Positions 5,809 through 5,933 of a DNA stretch of 5,933 bases are shown here, one piece after another. Under the pieces are notes generated by a model. It did no database searches. It saw nothing but the letters and a program-made list of their open reading frames with translations, and had not been told where the DNA came from. Numbering within the stretch: the stretch's first letter is position 1; each line of letters starts with the position of its first letter. Made by a program: the position numbers and the translations under genes. The DNA is from Mucilaginibacter sp. (GTDB taxonomy: Bacteria > Bacteroidota > Bacteroidia > Sphingobacteriales > Sphingobacteriaceae), in contig JAQBNY010000128.1 in the NCBI GenBank assembly GCA_028288315.1, positions 1 to 5,933 of the forward strand, in the 5' to 3' direction.

Positions 5809-5933
5809 ATGCAATCTCACCTGGAGCAAACATTATTGAATAAGATAACCGATCTGCCAACACTTTTAAACAAGGTGAAAGGTTGGAAAAGTGAGGGGAA
5901 AAAGATAGTTTTTACTAATGGTGTGTTTGATCT
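5809..5933 (+). CDS. rfaE2: D-glycero-beta-D-manno-heptose 1-phosphate adenylyltransferase, N-terminal part (cut by window edge)
   Basis: The ATG at 5809, 17 bases after the gmhA stop, opens a frame that stays open to the window edge (41 full codons plus two bases). Residues 30-41, GKKIVFTNGVFD followed by a Leu codon, match the start of the nucleotidyltransferase fold of RfaE2/HldE-C, where the next residues are normally a HxGH ATP-binding motif. The preceding 29 residues (LLNKITDLPTLLNKVKGWKS) form the usual helical lead-in. Because the nucleotidyltransferase begins so near the start codon, this is the stand-alone enzyme (HldC type), not the bifunctional HldE with an N-terminal kinase. It would adenylylate heptose 1-phosphate, two steps after GmhA. 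The start context TTTACAAC-ATG resembles that of folK. A different cytidylyltransferase-like enzyme is possible, but the gmhA neighbour argues for this call. Confidence 0.85.
   Translation, partial: MQSHLEQTLLNKITDLPTLLNKVKGWKSEGKKIVFTNGVFD

Overview
This window looks like chromosomal housekeeping DNA from a member of the Bacteroidota, most likely a relative of Mucilaginibacter or Pedobacter (Sphingobacteriaceae). The evidence is the AT-rich base composition, promoter-like boxes matching the Bacteroidota -7 consensus TAnnTTTG before several genes, the absence of Shine-Dalgarno sequences before any start codon, and the style of the proteins. The genus is an inference; no marker gene such as an rRNA is present.

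Layout from left to right: purS (81-338, +) encodes the small subunit of FGAM synthase and has a promoter-like box just inside the window edge. A strong bidirectional terminator (395-421) separates it from a convergent minus-strand pair, folK (1356-871) followed by a free-standing HPt phosphotransfer protein (852-475). The convergent 3' ends on both sides of the terminator carry degenerate arrays with a 7-base period. An 87-base divergent intergenic region holds promoter boxes for folK (-) and sppA (+). sppA (1444-3216, +) is a full-length 67K-type membrane signal peptide peptidase and ends in a clear terminator. A 305-base intergenic region follows, containing an imperfect palindromic repeat of about 120 bases with TTAACCACA ends. 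Then comes a plus-strand run: a PolX-family protein (3522-5201), gmhA (5237-5791) and the start of an rfaE2/hldC-type nucleotidyltransferase (5809 to the window edge).

The genes serve separate functions: purine synthesis (purS), folate synthesis (folK), phosphorelay signalling (HPt), membrane proteolysis (sppA), DNA repair or nuclease activity (polX), and ADP-heptose synthesis for lipopolysaccharide (gmhA and rfaE2). Only gmhA and rfaE2 form a clear pathway pair.

The most interesting observation is that the PolX protein has an intact PHP metal-binding domain, but its polymerase palm has lost two of the three catalytic aspartates (Glu195 and Val197 take their places) and the GS and TGSKxHN motifs have changed. 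It is probably a PHP nuclease on a retired polymerase scaffold rather than a working polymerase. The 7-base arrays and the palindromic intergenic element are the other structures not explained by genes. I see no sign of a defence system, mobile gene cassette, CRISPR array or RNA gene, and no wholly new multi-gene system.
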